A DNA stretch of 34,322 nucleotides from Mesorhizobium norvegicum. GTDB lineage: Bacteria > Pseudomonadota > Alphaproteobacteria > Rhizobiales > Rhizobiaceae. The notes under the pieces are model-generated. The model did no database searches and was not told the origin of the DNA. It saw only the letters and a program-made list of their open reading frames with translations. The translations under genes were made by a program, and so were the position numbers. The stretch lies in contig NZ_SMYZ01000108.1 in the NCBI RefSeq assembly GCF_004919685.1, forward strand, positions 1 to 34,322, in the 5' to 3' direction. Positions 34,285 through 34,322 of the stretch are shown here, piece by piece (the stretch's first letter is position 1; each line of letters starts with the position of its first letter).

Positions 34285-34322
34285 GGACGGAACTCGACGC
34301 TGACAACCTCGATGCTTCCACC

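Noticed and set aside
34285..34322. Possible 3' end of a - strand gene entering from the right edge
   Set aside because: The frame is open but only 38 bases lie outside the repeat, too little to support a gene.

Overview
The window looks like chromosomal DNA of a rhizobial alphaproteobacterium, most likely Mesorhizobium or a close relative. The base composition is GC-rich. The ndvA/ndvB pair for cyclic beta-1,2-glucan, the hut genes of the formimidoylglutamate-deiminase route, and the palindromic intergenic elements all fit that group. The assignment rests on remembered family resemblance, not on a search.

Layout. Positions 1-5284 hold a type I secretion locus on the + strand: the 3' part of a large repetitive Ig-like/RTX-like secreted protein, its ABC exporter (PrtD type) and its HlyD-type adaptor. 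Positions 5285-8678 are accessory in character: a probable transposase remnant, an unrecognised protein made of two similar halves, a TPR protein with conserved His/Cys motifs, and a convergent D-lyxose isomerase. A D-threonine aldolase/D-serine dehydratase-like PLP enzyme (8864-9925) diverges from the isomerase. Positions 9926-11115 carry ccmC, with no other ccm gene in the window, between two palindromic elements; one element supplies the end of the ccmC reading frame. Positions 11116-22025 (- strand) encode the cyclic glucan exporter NdvA and the very large synthase NdvB.

Positions 22294-30371 are a complete histidine-utilisation regulon. hutI-hutH-hutG-hutU-hutD run on the - strand and hutF-hutC on the + strand, diverging from a 95-bp promoter region that holds a perfect 14-bp palindrome of the GntR/HutC type. 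The set covers all five steps: histidine to urocanate (HutH), imidazolonepropionate (HutU), formimidoylglutamate (HutI), formylglutamate (HutF), then glutamate plus formate (HutG). HutC is the repressor and HutD an accessory protein. Positions 30420-33644 hold a RidA-like gene divergent from a three-gene zinc-type ABC importer, with a Zur-like box overlapping the importer's likely promoter. A small DUF442-type phosphatase/sulfurtransferase-like gene and a strong palindromic element close the window.

I did not find a clearly new multi-gene system. The least explained items are the duplicated-domain protein beside the transposase remnant (5542-6150), the TPR protein with its His/Cys signature (6285-7967), the capture of the ccmC 3' end by a repeat, and the internal placement of the RTX-like module in the secreted protein.
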